64,000 bases of DNA, taken from NCBI GenBank assembly GCA_002368175.1, contig AP018172.1, positions 6,265,001 to 6,329,000 of the forward strand, read 5' to 3'. Below the pieces are notes generated by a model. It worked only from the letters and a program-made list of their open reading frames with translations, was not told where the DNA came from and did no database searches. This stretch comes from Calothrix sp. NIES-2098. Lineage in GTDB: Bacteria > Cyanobacteriota > Cyanobacteriia > Cyanobacteriales > Nostocaceae. This document shows, in pieces, positions 44,905 to 55,600 of this stretch; the first letter of the stretch is position 1; each line of letters begins with the position of its first letter. Position numbers and translations under genes: made by a program.

Positions 44905-45507
44905 ATGGAAAGATCAGAAATAACTTCACAAACAGCTGATATTTTAGCGGATTTAGGAGAAGTAGCATTAGACTCTTTGCTGGAAGGCGTTGCAAAAGAT
45001 ATTCCAGTTTTAGGCTCTGCTGTCAAGCTTGCTAAATTATCAAAAACTATTACCGATCATATCTTTTTGCTAAAAATACAGAAATTTCTTCTAGGTTTAG
45101 AAAATATAAGTAATGAAGAAAAGCAAAATTTTTTTAGAAAATTAGATAATAATGCTGAGGCAAAGTCCAAAATTGGTGAATGCCTAGTTCTCATCATCAA
45201 TCGTCTAGATGATCTAGAAAAAACTCAGATATTGGCTGAACTATTTTTAAAACTAATAAAAGAAAAAATTGATTTAGAAACATTCAGGCGATTAGCTTCT
45301 GCTATAGATATCGCATTTATAGAAGACTTAAAGCAGTTGATTAAAGACAGCCTAGATAGTAGCTCTCTAAGCAATTTAGTTCGCTCTGGGCTTGCAGAGA
45401 CATCGCCTACAGGAGTAATTCTAGAAGGATATGGTGTAGCTCATATCAGTGTGCATATTTCTGAATTAGGAAAATTATTTGTGAGTTTAATGAATGAAAA
45501 TCATTAG
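44905..45507 (+). CDS. Hypothetical helical protein, 200 residues
   Basis: Family not recognised. Nearly all helical; residues 20-50 (LDSLLEGVAKDIPVLGSAVKLAKLSKTI) look like an amphipathic membrane-associating segment, and the C-terminal part (SGLAETSPTGVILEGYGVAHISVHISELGKLFVSLM) is more beta-like. It is divergent from the toxin-antitoxin pair and low in G+C relative to housekeeping neighbours, as accessory genes often are. A conflict-system role is possible but only from context. Confidence 0.6.
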   Translation: MERSEITSQTADILADLGEVALDSLLEGVAKDIPVLGSAVKLAKLSKTITDHIFLLKIQKFLLGLENISNEEKQNFFRKLDNNAEAKSKIGECLVLIINRLDDLEKTQILAELFLKLIKEKIDLETFRRLASAIDIAFIEDLKQLIKDSLDSSSLSNLVRSGLAETSPTGVILEGYGVAHISVHISELGKLFVSLMNENH

Positions 45508-45562
45508 AAACTTATTTACCTTTTATTAAAATGTAAACCAAAATTGGATTAAATATTTTAAA

Positions 45563-45581
45563 GGCAGGCATCTTGCCTGCC
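45563..45581. terminator. GGCAGGCA hairpin between convergent genes
   Basis: GGCAGGCA pairs with TGCCTGCC over a 3-base loop. It sits between the hypothetical gene and alaS, which converge. Hairpins of this wording are also dispersed repeats in cyanobacteria; there is no T-run, so terminator function is uncertain. Confidence 0.5.
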
Positions 45582-45597
45582 CCACAAGAAAATACAA

Positions 45598-48240
45598 TTA
45601 ACCCAACCCGGATTTTAAATCACTCAACGCTTGCGTTAATGCCTCTGGTAACTTACTCGCATCGCGTCCGCCTGCTTGGGCTAAATTTGGTCGTCCACCG
45701 CCGCCACCGCCGCAAATTTTGGCGATCGCACCGATAAATTTACCTGCTTGCAAACCTTTCTTATTCACGTCTGCACTGAAGGCTGCAACTAAGCTGATTT
45801 TATCAGGTTCGGGAACGGAACCCAGCACTACTGCACCGTTACCGAGTTTTTGTAATAAGCGTTCGGCTGCGGTTTTCAAGGATTCTGGATCGACATCATC
45901 TAATTGAGCGACGAGTATCTGATAGTCACCCACAGATTCGGCTGTTTGCAGCAAGCTATCAGATTTTGCGATCGCTAATTGTCCTTTCAATACATCCAGT
46001 TGTTTTTGGCTGGTTCTGAGTTCGTTTTGCAGAGTTGTGATTCTCTCTGGTAGTTCTTCGGGTTTAACTTTAAAGCGATCGCTCAAATCTTTGACGACTT
46101 TATCCCGCAGGTTAAGATAATCTAGCACCGCCGGGCCGGAAACAGCTTCAATCCGCCGCACTCCCGAAGCCACACCAGCCTCGGAGATAATCTTAAATAC
46201 GCCAATCTCCGCAGTATTGCTGACATGAGTCCCACCGCACAGTTCCATTGATACGCCGGAGAAGTCAATCACTCGCACTTCATCACCATATTTTTCACCG
46301 AACATGGCAACAGCACCTCTAGCTTTGGCTTCTGCTAAAGGTAATATTTCGACTTTTGCAGAGTGTGCCTCAGCAATCCAAGTATTCACTTGTTCCTCAA
46401 TTTGCTGAACTTCCTCTGCTGTCAAAGCCCGAGGACAGTTGAAGTCGAAGCGCAATCTATCAAAGGAAACCAAGGAACCTGCTTGCGATATCCCTTCATC
46501 GACAATTTTCTTTAACGCCGCTTGTAGCAGGTGAGTTGCTGTATGGTTAGCTTGCAGACGACGACGACAAGCGCGATCTATTTGGGCAGTTACAGCATCT
46601 CCTACTCGGATTGTACCGCGTTCGATGCGTCCGAAATGCACAAAGAAATCTGATTCTTTCTTCACGTCATCAACGCGCACGACAACGCCATCGCCAGAGA
46701 TATAACCGCGATCGCCTATTTGTCCCCCAGATTCGGCATAGAATGGCGTCTTGTCGAGGACGATTTGCACTTCTGTGCCGGCTTCTGCTTCTTCTTGAGC
46801 AACACCAGCTACTAGCAATACCTCAACTTTCCCGGTTGCTGCTGGTTGGGTATAACCTAAGAACTCGGTAGCGTGGATATGTTCTGCTAGTTTATCGAGG
46901 GAACCTTGCAAAGTTAAATCGATGGTTTCGTGTGCGTCTCTACCGCCTTGTTGTTGAATTTCCATTTGCTTGCGGAATCCTTCAGCATCAACTGTTAGGT
47001 TGTTTTCCTCAGCAATTTCTTGAGTAAGTTCAAAGGGGAAACCGTGGGTATCGTAGAGGGTAAAAGCACTTTCTCCACTAATTTGGGTTTTTCCTTGCTG
47101 TTTCACCTGTTGGATAATTTCTTCCAGCAGTTTTTCGCCTCTGTCGAGAGTACGCAGGAAATTGGCTTCTTCTCGTTGCAGTTCCGCTTTAATTGCAGCT
47201 TCCCGTTGCCGTACATTGGGGTAAGCTGATTCCGAAAGCGCGATCGCAGTTTCGGCAACTTGGGTAATAAACTCCCCAGAAATGCCAATTAATCGCCCAT
47301 GACGCACCACCCGCCGAATTAATCGCCGCAATACATAACCCCGTCCCACATTGGAGGCGCGGATTTCGTCAGCAATCATGTGAACCACAGCACGCACATG
47401 ATCGCCAATTACTTTTAGCGATATTTTGGTTTTATCATCGCTGCTGTGGTAATCAATCCCCGCAATTTGCGCTGCTGTTTCGATAATCGGGAAAATTAGA
47501 TCGGTTTCGTAGTTATTTGGTACTTTTTGCAGGATTTGCGCCATTCTTTCCAAACCCATACCAGTATCGATGTTCTTATTTTGCAGTGGTGTTAAATTAC
47601 CTTCAGCATCCCGGTTGTATTGCATAAACACCAGGTTGTAGAACTCGATAAACCGCGAATCATCTTCTAAATCGATGTTGTCATCGCCACGTTCGGGGTG
47701 AAAATCATAATATATCTCCGAACAAGGGCCGCAAGGGCCAGTCGGGCCGGATACCCAAAAGTTATCATCTTCGCCCATGCGCTTGATTCGCGCTTCCGGA
47801 ACGCCAATTTTATCGCGCCAAATTGCAAAAGCTTCGTCGTCTTCTTCAAACACGCTGACGACAAGATTGTTGGGGGAGAAACCAAAGACTTGGGTGGAGA
47901 TTTCCCATCCCCAAGCGATCGCTTGTTCTTTAAAATAATCTCCAAAGCTGAAGTTACCCAGCATCTCAAAGAACGTGTGATGGCGTTTGGTGCGTCCCAC
48001 GTTTTCAATATCGTTGGTGCGGATGCACTTTTGGGATGTGGTAGCCCGTTTAAATTCCGGCGTCCGTTGCCCTAAGAATATCGGTTTAAATGGTAGCATC
48101 CCCGCGATCGTCAGCAGTACGGTCGGGTCTTCCGGCACAAGAGAAGCACTTGGGAGAATCTGGTGTCCCCTTTGGGCAAAGAAGTTAAGGAATAAGGTGC
48201 GAATTTCGTTACCGCTGAGGTAGTGGGGATTTGAAGACAT
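45598..48240 (-). CDS. alaS: Alanyl-tRNA synthetase
   Basis: 880 residues, full length. The class II catalytic domain starts at the N-terminus (FFAQRGHQILPSASLVPEDPTVLLTIAGMLPFKP), followed by the tRNA-recognition region, the editing domain with its zinc site (NHTATHLLQAAL and the later MELCGGTHVSNT), and the C-terminal C-Ala domain with GGGGGGRPNLAQAGG. It charges tRNA-Ala and removes misactivated serine and glycine. It stands alone. Confidence 0.98.
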   Translation of the reverse strand: MSSNPHYLSGNEIRTLFLNFFAQRGHQILPSASLVPEDPTVLLTIAGMLPFKPIFLGQRTPEFKRATTSQKCIRTNDIENVGRTKRHHTFFEMLGNFSFGDYFKEQAIAWGWEISTQVFGFSPNNLVVSVFEEDDEAFAIWRDKIGVPEARIKRMGEDDNFWVSGPTGPCGPCSEIYYDFHPERGDDNIDLEDDSRFIEFYNLVFMQYNRDAEGNLTPLQNKNIDTGMGLERMAQILQKVPNNYETDLIFPIIETAAQIAGIDYHSSDDKTKISLKVIGDHVRAVVHMIADEIRASNVGRGYVLRRLIRRVVRHGRLIGISGEFITQVAETAIALSESAYPNVRQREAAIKAELQREEANFLRTLDRGEKLLEEIIQQVKQQGKTQISGESAFTLYDTHGFPFELTQEIAEENNLTVDAEGFRKQMEIQQQGGRDAHETIDLTLQGSLDKLAEHIHATEFLGYTQPAATGKVEVLLVAGVAQEEAEAGTEVQIVLDKTPFYAESGGQIGDRGYISGDGVVVRVDDVKKESDFFVHFGRIERGTIRVGDAVTAQIDRACRRRLQANHTATHLLQAALKKIVDEGISQAGSLVSFDRLRFDFNCPRALTAEEVQQIEEQVNTWIAEAHSAKVEILPLAEAKARGAVAMFGEKYGDEVRVIDFSGVSMELCGGTHVSNTAEIGVFKIISEAGVASGVRRIEAVSGPAVLDYLNLRDKVVKDLSDRFKVKPEELPERITTLQNELRTSQKQLDVLKGQLAIAKSDSLLQTAESVGDYQILVAQLDDVDPESLKTAAERLLQKLGNGAVVLGSVPEPDKISLVAAFSADVNKKGLQAGKFIGAIAKICGGGGGGRPNLAQAGGRDASKLPEALTQALSDLKSGLG

Positions 48241-48689
48241 GGGTTTTACAAATTTAATATCAATAAACTTGGGAAGGCCGACAGAGGATCGTTACTTCGC
48301 TTTACAGACAAAGTATGCCGCAGCTAAGGACATCTGTGCTACCGTTTTTTGCTGGCGAGTGAATTCGTTAGCCAAGTTAGCTGCAAAACTCAAACAGAAC
48401 ACAAGCCTATAAGCTGGAAATCAAAAACTTTTGTAGATGCCTTAAAGATAGCTAATCTAGAAGCCACAGGGTATTTGCACTTACTTTCAGCATTACTTAG
48501 TCTATTTGCACATATATCTTTATATCTATATATTTTGGCATTTTCAGCAATCTTACAGCTAGTCAATCTAGATAAAGAAGTAGTTATGTACTAGTGCGAT
48601 CGCCTAACTCTGGTAGGATGGGCGATCGCAATGGAGAAGATAACATTAATCATTAAGAATAGATTAATTTTTTTTTGTGGAGTTAAATA
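48241..48689. other. Intergenic, no supported gene
   Basis: About 450 bases between divergent alaS and the HMA gene. One 81-codon frame (48349-48594) has no ribosome site or family likeness. Two HIP1 octamers are at 48597 and 48622. Confidence 0.4.
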
Positions 48690-48890
48690 ATGGCATTAAA
48701 ACTGAATGTACCCAATATTGCCTGTGAAGACTGTGCGGCAAAAATTAGCAACTCTATTCATGTTATGGAACCTGATGCCAAAGTAGATGTAGATGTCAAT
48801 GCTAAAACTGTCACCGTAGAATCCGCAGCGTCTGAGGAATCTATCAAACAGATCATTGTTGCTGCGGGTTATCAAATTGCAGGTTATTGA
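48690..48890 (+). CDS. Small heavy-metal-associated (HMA) domain protein
   Basis: 66 residues, a complete HMA ferredoxin-like fold: MALKLNVPNIACEDCAAKIS, then VDVDVNAKTVTVE and IKQIIVAAGYQIAGY. The metal site is C-E-D-C, with acidic residues between the cysteines where copper chaperones have other residues. It is likely a copper or zinc carrier. TGGAG upstream of the ATG is the ribosome site. No transporter gene is beside it. Confidence 0.88.
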   Translation: MALKLNVPNIACEDCAAKISNSIHVMEPDAKVDVDVNAKTVTVESAASEESIKQIIVAAGYQIAGY

Positions 48891-49677
48891 TAAGTTTCTG
48901 TTGGTAAGTTAGATAGAAAATTTTTTACATTTACATAAAGTGTTGCTTTTGATTATCCGTCTCTTGCAAGGGCGGATAATCGCGTATTTATGCAAGATTA
49001 ATTTGGCGATATTCAGAGATTTTGCTGAAATATTTATGTATAATTACTTAAGTAGTTTCAAAGTTTTAATAAAGATAAAATTCATAAAAAAACATTCATC
49101 GGACTTAGGTTATTCATTTAGCAATAGTATTACTTAATACTTACTGCATCAGGCTTTTACTACTCATGCACTAGCAGACAAATCTGTTCTATTTGAATAA
49201 CTAGATTCAGTAATTTATGGGATATGCAATTTTTAAGTTTTGAATAAACTATCGGTTTTTACAGGGAAATCTAAATTTTAGAAAATTTTAAATATTCAAG
49301 TTTAGTAATTTTTTTGATTCATTATATGCTTATTACTATCAATCACTAGATTGATAAATATTACCAATGGTTAGTACCTGGAAAATACATAAAGACTTTT
49401 GTCTCGCGAAGGAATATTCAGTATTTCTACTGTTTTAAAAAAAATATAAAAAAGCAGAAAGTATGTTCAGAAGTTATTTTGTTGATACACGTAGTTGGGG
49501 GAAATCCTTAAAAGGAGATTAAAATTGCAAATAAATCATATATTTAATAGTAAAACAATTAAATATAGGGTAATATTCCCTAACCAGAAATACCGACTTA
49601 TTCAGTATTAATTAAGTGATAACAGCAGTTTTACAAGGTCATCCTTTTAAAGTAAAAAGAGGGCAAAAAGCAAAGCA
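48891..49677. other. AT-rich intergenic region with a hairpin
   Basis: About 790 bases with no supported gene. A hairpin with 9-bp arms GATTATCCG (48951) and CGGATAATC (to 48981) lies 60 bases after the HMA gene and may end its transcript, though no T-run follows. Nothing else is recognised. Confidence 0.45.
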
Positions 49678-50703
49678 ATGAATATTTCTATTCTGGTCTT
49701 CGGGAGTCATAAATTTCTCACTACGCTTCCAGATCAGATCCGTTATGCAACCGCTTTTAGCGTTGAAGTTATTGCCAATCTCGATCGGGCTGTTTCCTAT
49801 ATTAAAGAGACTCCTCCCGACATTATAGTTGTGCAGGCTAGCTTAGATGGCAGTATGGAATTATGTAGCTGGTTAAAAGACCAAGCAAAACTATCCTGGA
49901 TATACTGTATTCTTTTGGAAGATCGTTCTCAGCAGATAACTGATAGAGATAAATATGGCTGGGAGTGGGAATTGGAGATGACTTCCTCAGCATTAAAACA
50001 AGGAGCTGATGCTTATATTTGGCAGCTTCCTGAGGATAAAACAGATTATACATTGGCAGAGTTGACCGCTAACCAGCGTCTGATACTAGCTCAATTAACT
50101 GTTGGGTTGCGTAAAGCGAAAAAGTATCGCGATTTGATTCGGACAAATGATTTATTGTCAGCGATCGCTTTAGCTGATTCTTTGACAGAACTCAACAATC
50201 GTCGTGCTTTGGAGTGGGACTTACCGAGGCAAATTCAAAAAGCCAGAGATCAAGGGCTGCCATTAAGTTTAATCATATTAGATGTCGATTATTTTAAAAA
50301 AGTTAATGATACTTATGGGCATTTAGTTGGCGATCGCCTTTTGCAGTTGCTGTGTATTCGCGTTAGACATAATTTACGCTTTCAAGATACTCCTTTTCGC
50401 TATGGTGGCGAAGAATTTGTGATTCTTCTAGCCAATACTACTGGTGAAGAAGCATTAATCGTAGCACGTCGCTTGAATCGCATAGTTAGCGAACAACCAT
50501 TTGCGATCAATAATCAACATACTATTAACATCACGATTAGTTTAGGAACCGCCTCGTTGCAAAGCGATGATGACGATCAAGGTATCAGTTTATTACATCG
50601 TGCCGATCAATGTTTATTAGAAGCCAAAGCTACTGGCAGAAATAAAGTAATTGGTTGGGATCGCTTATCCCATGTTCCGTATCTTAAAGCTGCTTCTTCT
50701 TAA
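49678..50703 (+). CDS. Diguanylate cyclase with degenerate receiver domain
   Basis: 341 residues. The C-terminal GGDEF domain is active-looking: RYGGEEF (GGEEF at 243-247), LDVDYFKKVNDTYGH for substrate and metal binding, and an inhibitory I-site RFQD five residues before the active site. It would make cyclic di-GMP and be feedback-inhibited. Residues 1-120 look like a response-regulator receiver (DIIVVQASLDGS...LLEDRSQ) but lack a normal phospho-aspartate, so the input is probably not simple phosphorylation. Confidence 0.9.
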   Translation: MNISILVFGSHKFLTTLPDQIRYATAFSVEVIANLDRAVSYIKETPPDIIVVQASLDGSMELCSWLKDQAKLSWIYCILLEDRSQQITDRDKYGWEWELEMTSSALKQGADAYIWQLPEDKTDYTLAELTANQRLILAQLTVGLRKAKKYRDLIRTNDLLSAIALADSLTELNNRRALEWDLPRQIQKARDQGLPLSLIILDVDYFKKVNDTYGHLVGDRLLQLLCIRVRHNLRFQDTPFRYGGEEFVILLANTTGEEALIVARRLNRIVSEQPFAINNQHTINITISLGTASLQSDDDDQGISLLHRADQCLLEAKATGRNKVIGWDRLSHVPYLKAASS

Positions 50704-50752
50704 AGCGTGTTTATCAACAGAATTTTAAATTCGTAGAGTGAAGTTTGCTGCT

Positions 50753-50787
50753 TAGATCCCAGACTTCTGGCAGAAGCTGGAGATCTA
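50753..50787. terminator. Hairpin between convergent genes
   Basis: TAGATCCCAG pairs with CTGG-AGATCTA and an inner CTTCT/AGAAG, giving a long stem with two bulges. It lies between the cyclase and the M41 gene. No T-run on either strand. Confidence 0.5.
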
Positions 50788-50791
50788 ATAG

Positions 50792-51484
50792 TTAGTAAGA
50801 TGATGTTAAATCAGCACTCTCGATCGCACTGCGACATTCTGCTACTGAGGCGCGTTGTCGCATGGCTTTGACTAAGGCTTCATAACTCGACCAATGTTCT
50901 TGTAATAGGTTTTTGGCTTGTAGGGCATGAAATCGCTGTTTCTGTTGCCGATTTATATCAGAAAAGCCTAATCTTGTCAACACTTCTGCTAGCTGGCGGC
51001 GATCGTCAGATCCACCTTCAGCATTTTGAAACACTAAATTTTCCGCAGCAATACCTGCCATCCAAACAGTACAGTAGCGATCCACAATTTGGGCGCTAAT
51101 TTTGCCTACTTCTAGTTGAGATGCTAATTCAGCATCATCAAAAGTCACACCACCTTGTCCTGGTTGCCCCTGTCGCCAAGCTTCCCAAGCACTGAGAGTA
51201 TAGCCAGTTACGGGAATATTTAGTAGGTGTGCGACTAGAAAATGCCCCGCTTCATGGTGGATAATGCGATCGCGATGTTCGCTCTTGAAACCAGCAATCC
51301 AATCTAAAACGATAGAACCTCCTTTTCCTTGCAAGCTGAAACTATCGAAAGTGGCTATTCCCAAGATAGTGAAGGTGGCTATTGCTGGTAAGGTAGGCGG
51401 AATGTTGAATAATGGCCCTAACAACGCCGATAAGGTCATTAAGAAGATAGATATTGCAATTACATTGAGAGCAGTCTGGTTCAT
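50792..51484 (-). CDS. Stand-alone M41 (FtsH-type) peptidase domain protein
   Basis: About 230 residues from the ATG at 51484 (a TTG lies five codons earlier). Two membrane segments (LNVIAISIFLMTLSALLGPLF and TLPAIATFTILGIATF) are followed by a peptidase domain with the zinc motif HHEAGHFLVAHLL and a second acidic region (GIAAENLVF...GGSDDRRQLAEVL) like FtsH. There is no AAA ATPase domain, so it cannot unfold substrates itself. Such ATPase-less relatives occur in cyanobacteria and plants. Confidence 0.82.
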   Translation of the reverse strand: MNQTALNVIAISIFLMTLSALLGPLFNIPPTLPAIATFTILGIATFDSFSLQGKGGSIVLDWIAGFKSEHRDRIIHHEAGHFLVAHLLNIPVTGYTLSAWEAWRQGQPGQGGVTFDDAELASQLEVGKISAQIVDRYCTVWMAGIAAENLVFQNAEGGSDDRRQLAEVLTRLGFSDINRQQKQRFHALQAKNLLQEHWSSYEALVKAMRQRASVAECRSAIESADLTSSY

Positions 51485-51499
51485 TGCGAGTTCGATCAA

Positions 51500-51940
51500 T
51501 GAAACTTAATCTTTCTTCATTATTAACCGATTTTCGGGTTGATTGAGCTTGGGAATTAGTCATTTTTCTTTTTTCTCTATTGCTAATTCCCTATTTCCCG
51601 TTCCCTTTATTTGGTATTTGGCCAAAGATTACCTAAATTATTTGTTAGCGTTCTAGAGATTTTTTTTAAATTCTTGGTTAGCAGTCCTAACCACAATAAT
51701 CTACTGGGAAAATCTGAAAAATATACAGGTTCAATCTCAACATAGCATCGCTACAGTATTCATCCCATAATCCACAAGGTTATTGGCGTGAAAAATAATT
51801 CGTTCGCCTAAAAAACTTAATTGCTAATTTCGTAAAGCAGCAGGTAGCTTGATGGTGCAAGGACAGGTTCCAAACACCATAACTACTTTTCCTGGCCTGT
51901 ATTGGGGCATATTTTTGAGATTTTTCAGCCAAACTAGCCG
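51500..51940. other. Intergenic, no supported gene
   Basis: About 440 bases between the M41 gene and the InsA-like gene. No terminal inverted repeat, second transposase frame or RNA structure was seen. Confidence 0.4.
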
Positions 51941-52339
51941 TTACTCAACCTCTGCTTGCTGTGTCTGCGCCTTTTGGTTGGCAGCCTGAATAATTCTGAC
52001 TACAGTATTGTAAGCTAAACCACTAATGCGACTGATAGCTCTAAAGCTCATACCTTCGGCATAGGATTGCAATACAATCTGTACGTCTTCGTTGTTCACT
52101 TGACGACGGTAATAAAGCGTGTTTAAAGTCTCGCTAAAAGTTTGGCGACAACTTGGGCATAAATAGCGTTGGCTACCTTTACTTGTCTTACCGTGTTTGC
52201 GAGTGCGATCGTAACCGCATAAAGGACACTTGATCTTCTGCTTAGAGATACTAGGTTGCTTTTTGGTTAACAAACCTACGTTTTGATAAGAAAACATTAA
52301 ACTAGGAGCTAACTTCTCCATCTCAATCTGAACTGACAT
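51941..52339 (-). CDS. InsA-like zinc-ribbon / helix-turn-helix protein
   Basis: 132 residues. A zinc ribbon (KCPLCGYDRTRKHGKTSKGSQRYLCPSCRQTF) is followed by a helix-turn-helix (VLQSYAEGMSFRAISRISGLAYNTVVRII). This is the layout of IS1 InsA and of the DNA-binding start of related transposases. No InsB-like catalytic frame or inverted repeats are next to it, so it is either an IS remnant or a domesticated regulator. The frame is intact. It is divergent from the giant kinase gene 308 bases away. Confidence 0.75.
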   Translation of the reverse strand: MSVQIEMEKLAPSLMFSYQNVGLLTKKQPSISKQKIKCPLCGYDRTRKHGKTSKGSQRYLCPSCRQTFSETLNTLYYRRQVNNEDVQIVLQSYAEGMSFRAISRISGLAYNTVVRIIQAANQKAQTQQAEVE

Positions 52340-52647
52340 AATTTATTTGCCTTGTAACATAATTGATACTTTCTCTATGTTTTTGTTGAGCTAATTGCTA
52401 TTCTGCTTTTCTAAGACAACATAGAGAATAGCTATCTACTGAAAACAGTAGAAGCTCAGAGTTTAATACCAAACAAGGCATCACACTCTAGTAGGAAACA
52501 CTAAATCAAAATTCTGAGGAAATTCTGAAGAAGCAGTATTTTTGGCAAAAAATTTGACATTACACTTATTAATAAAAGTTATTTTTAATACAAATAATTC
52601 TATTGCTCTTGATTTCCGCCCTTTATGTTTAAGGAGGAATGACTTAG

Positions 52648-55600
52648 ATGGATTTCCCAAAAATGCGTTGGTTCGATCGAGATAATCAAAAAAATTTACT
52701 ATTAGTACCTAAACATACTTCAGTGCTTGATGTGATGCAGCAGATGAGTCAAGCTCAAGCAAGCTGCGCGCTGATTCTAGAGCAAGCAAAATTAGTTGGT
52801 ATTTTCACGGTAAATAATGTAGTTAAGAAAATATTTAACACATTGGCAGCTACGACCGTTGCCGAACTGATGAGTCAACCTGTCATTAGCTTGAGTCACA
52901 GGGATGCAGAAAATCTTTCCACTGTCGTGCAACTATTTCGCCAGCATGATATTGACCACTTGCCCATACTTGACAATCACGGACAAGTAATTAGTGTTGT
53001 GACTTGGCGTGAAGTGATAGAGGGACTCTACCAAACCATTGAGACTAAAACAGCAGAGTTAGCACAAGCAGCGTCTCAAAAGGAAGTTAGCTATCAAGCA
53101 TCCCAAACCAGATTTAAAGATATTCTTGATAGCGCGATCGCTACTTCCATTGTCAATTTTCGCCTATTCTTTAATCGTGAATCGCAATATGAGTATCAAT
53201 CCCCTGGCTGTGAAACTATCTTTGGCTATACATCACAGGAAATTTTGAGCAATAAAAACTTGTGGATGTCGCGAGTGCATCCAGAAGATAAAGAAAAAGT
53301 GATTATGCCTTTGATTGAGGAGCTCTTGGCTGAACGTACTGCAACGGTAGAGTACCGATTTCAGCATAAAGATGGCTCTTGGCGTTGGATATCAGGTACT
53401 TATACTTCTCGCTACGATGCAGTCGATAACTGTTGGATGGTCACGGGTACGGCTAATGATATTAGCGATCGCAAACGTATCGAGGAAGCACTGCGGCATA
53501 GCGAAGAACGCTGGCAATTAGCGATCGCCGGAACTAATGAAGCCATTTGGGATTGGAACATTACTACTAATCAAACCTTCCGGTCTGACCGTTGGTATGA
53601 GATGTTGGGTTATGAACGCGACGAACTGAGCAATCTCGATGATGAGTGGAGCATTCGCATTCATCCGGATGATTATGAGCAGGTAATTGCTGCACAACAG
53701 GCGTATCTGCAACGACAAGTTCCAGATTATAACGTCGAGTATCGTCTGTGCCGCAAAGATGGGAGTTACGGATGGTTTCGCTCGCGGGCTAAGGCTGTTT
53801 GGGATGAGCAAGGAAATCCCGTGCGCTTGGTTGGTTCCCTAGCAGATATTACTGAGCGCAAACAAATGGAAACAGCGTTAAAAGCTTCAGAAGCTCAGTA
53901 TCGACTGCTATTTGAAAGTAATCCCAGTCCTATGTGTATTTTCAATCTAGAAAGTCACAGATTTTTGGCTGTGAATCGAGCTGCAACCAAAAAATATGGC
54001 TACTCAGAGGCAGAATTTCTCTCTATGACAGTTAGAGATATTCGTCCTCCTGAGGGTGTAAGTGATTTTCTACAGATAATGTCAGACCCTAGTTTATTAA
54101 CTGACTCAATCTATATTGGTGAAACAAAACATTGTCTGCGAGATGGGACTGTAATTGATGTCGAAATTAATTCGCATTTCATCATTTGGGCTGGGAAGCC
54201 AGCGAGATTTGCCTTAATCAAAGATATTTCTGAGCAAAAACAGGCAGAAATGGCTTTGCAAGAACGCGAAGCTATGTTACGTAGAATTGGGGATAATCTT
54301 CCCAATGGCGCAATTTACAAAGTTATCCGCGATCGCGATGATAGTATGTACTTTTCTTATCTCAGTGCTGGGATTGAAAAGTTGATGGAAGTCAAAGTAG
54401 AAGATGCCCTGAGAGACTCAAGTTTACTTTATAGTCAGGTAATTGCAGAAGACAGCCCGCATTTACAACTAGCGATGGATGAGTCTTTTAGAAATCTGTC
54501 TGTATTCGATAGGCAACAGCGAATTCGGACACCCAGCGGTCAACTGAAATGGTTGCATTTTCGTTCTACGCCACGCCAATTACCAGATGGTCGCGTAGCT
54601 TGGGACGGATTGATGGTAGATGTCACCAACCTCAAACAGACAGAAGAAACCCTACGTAAAAGTGAAGCTTTGTTGGCAGAATCTCAACGAGTCGCCCGCC
54701 TGGGGAGTTGGGAATTTGACATGGATAGTAAAAAAGTTACTTGGTCAAAGGAGCTGTTTTACCTGTTCAATCGCGATCCCGCCCAAGGAGAACCGACTGA
54801 TGAAGAAAGTTTTCAATTTTATCATCCTGAAGATCGTGAAAAACTACACCAAGTCGTAGAACGAGCGATCGCCACTGGTGAGTCCTATAAGCTGATTCTG
54901 CGCGTACTGCAACCAGATAGTTCTTTTCGCTATTTTGAAGCAATTGGTCATGTAGAATGCAACGCTGAGGGACAGATAATTCGGCTCTACGGCACTGCCC
55001 AGGATGTTACCGAACGCCAGCAAGCTGAGGAAAGAATTTCCCAGAGTCAAGCGCAATTAGCCACTGCACAACAAATAGCCCATGTGGGTAGTTGGGAATT
55101 AAATTTACAAACTCACGAACGCCATTGGTCAGCAGAAACTTTCCGCATTTTTGGTCTCGATCCTCACCAATCGGAACCCACCACGGCGGAATTTTTCCAG
55201 ATGATTCACTCAGAAGATCGTGTAGCTTTGCAAACTCAGCAGCAACAAGCGATCGCCCACAACAAACCATTCAATTTAGAGTATCGCATTATTCGCCCTG
55301 ATGGTTCGATACGTCATGTAGAGTCTAGAGCCGAGTTAATTCATGACTCTCAAGGGCAGCTAATTAAATTTTTAGGAGCCATTATAGATATTACAGAACG
55401 CAAACAAACTGAGTTAGAAATTACCAAGAGCCGCGATCTCCGAGAAGTTATCTATAATGAATCCACTGATGCTCTATTTTTAGTTGATGCAGAAACGCTA
55501 CTGAATACCGACTGCAACGATCGAGCAGTAGAACTTTTTCAAGCCTCCAGCAAAGCCGAACTTCTGGGTATTAATGGTAAAATTCTGCAAAAACGTGACT

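Noticed and set aside
48349..48594. 81-codon gene after alaS
   Set aside because: No ribosome site, no recognisable domain, composition like intergenic DNA.
48926..48940. Possible HLR1 site (TTTACATTTACATAA)
   Set aside because: The two half-sites overlap with a 6-base period; the RpaB box needs a 10-base period.
49678..50703. Ordinary phospho-activated response regulator
   Set aside because: The N-terminal receiver-like fold lacks a proper phospho-acceptor aspartate, so I call it a degenerate receiver.
51500..52400. Complete IS1-type insertion sequence
   Set aside because: Only an InsA-like frame is present; no InsB frame, terminal inverted repeats or target duplication could be seen.
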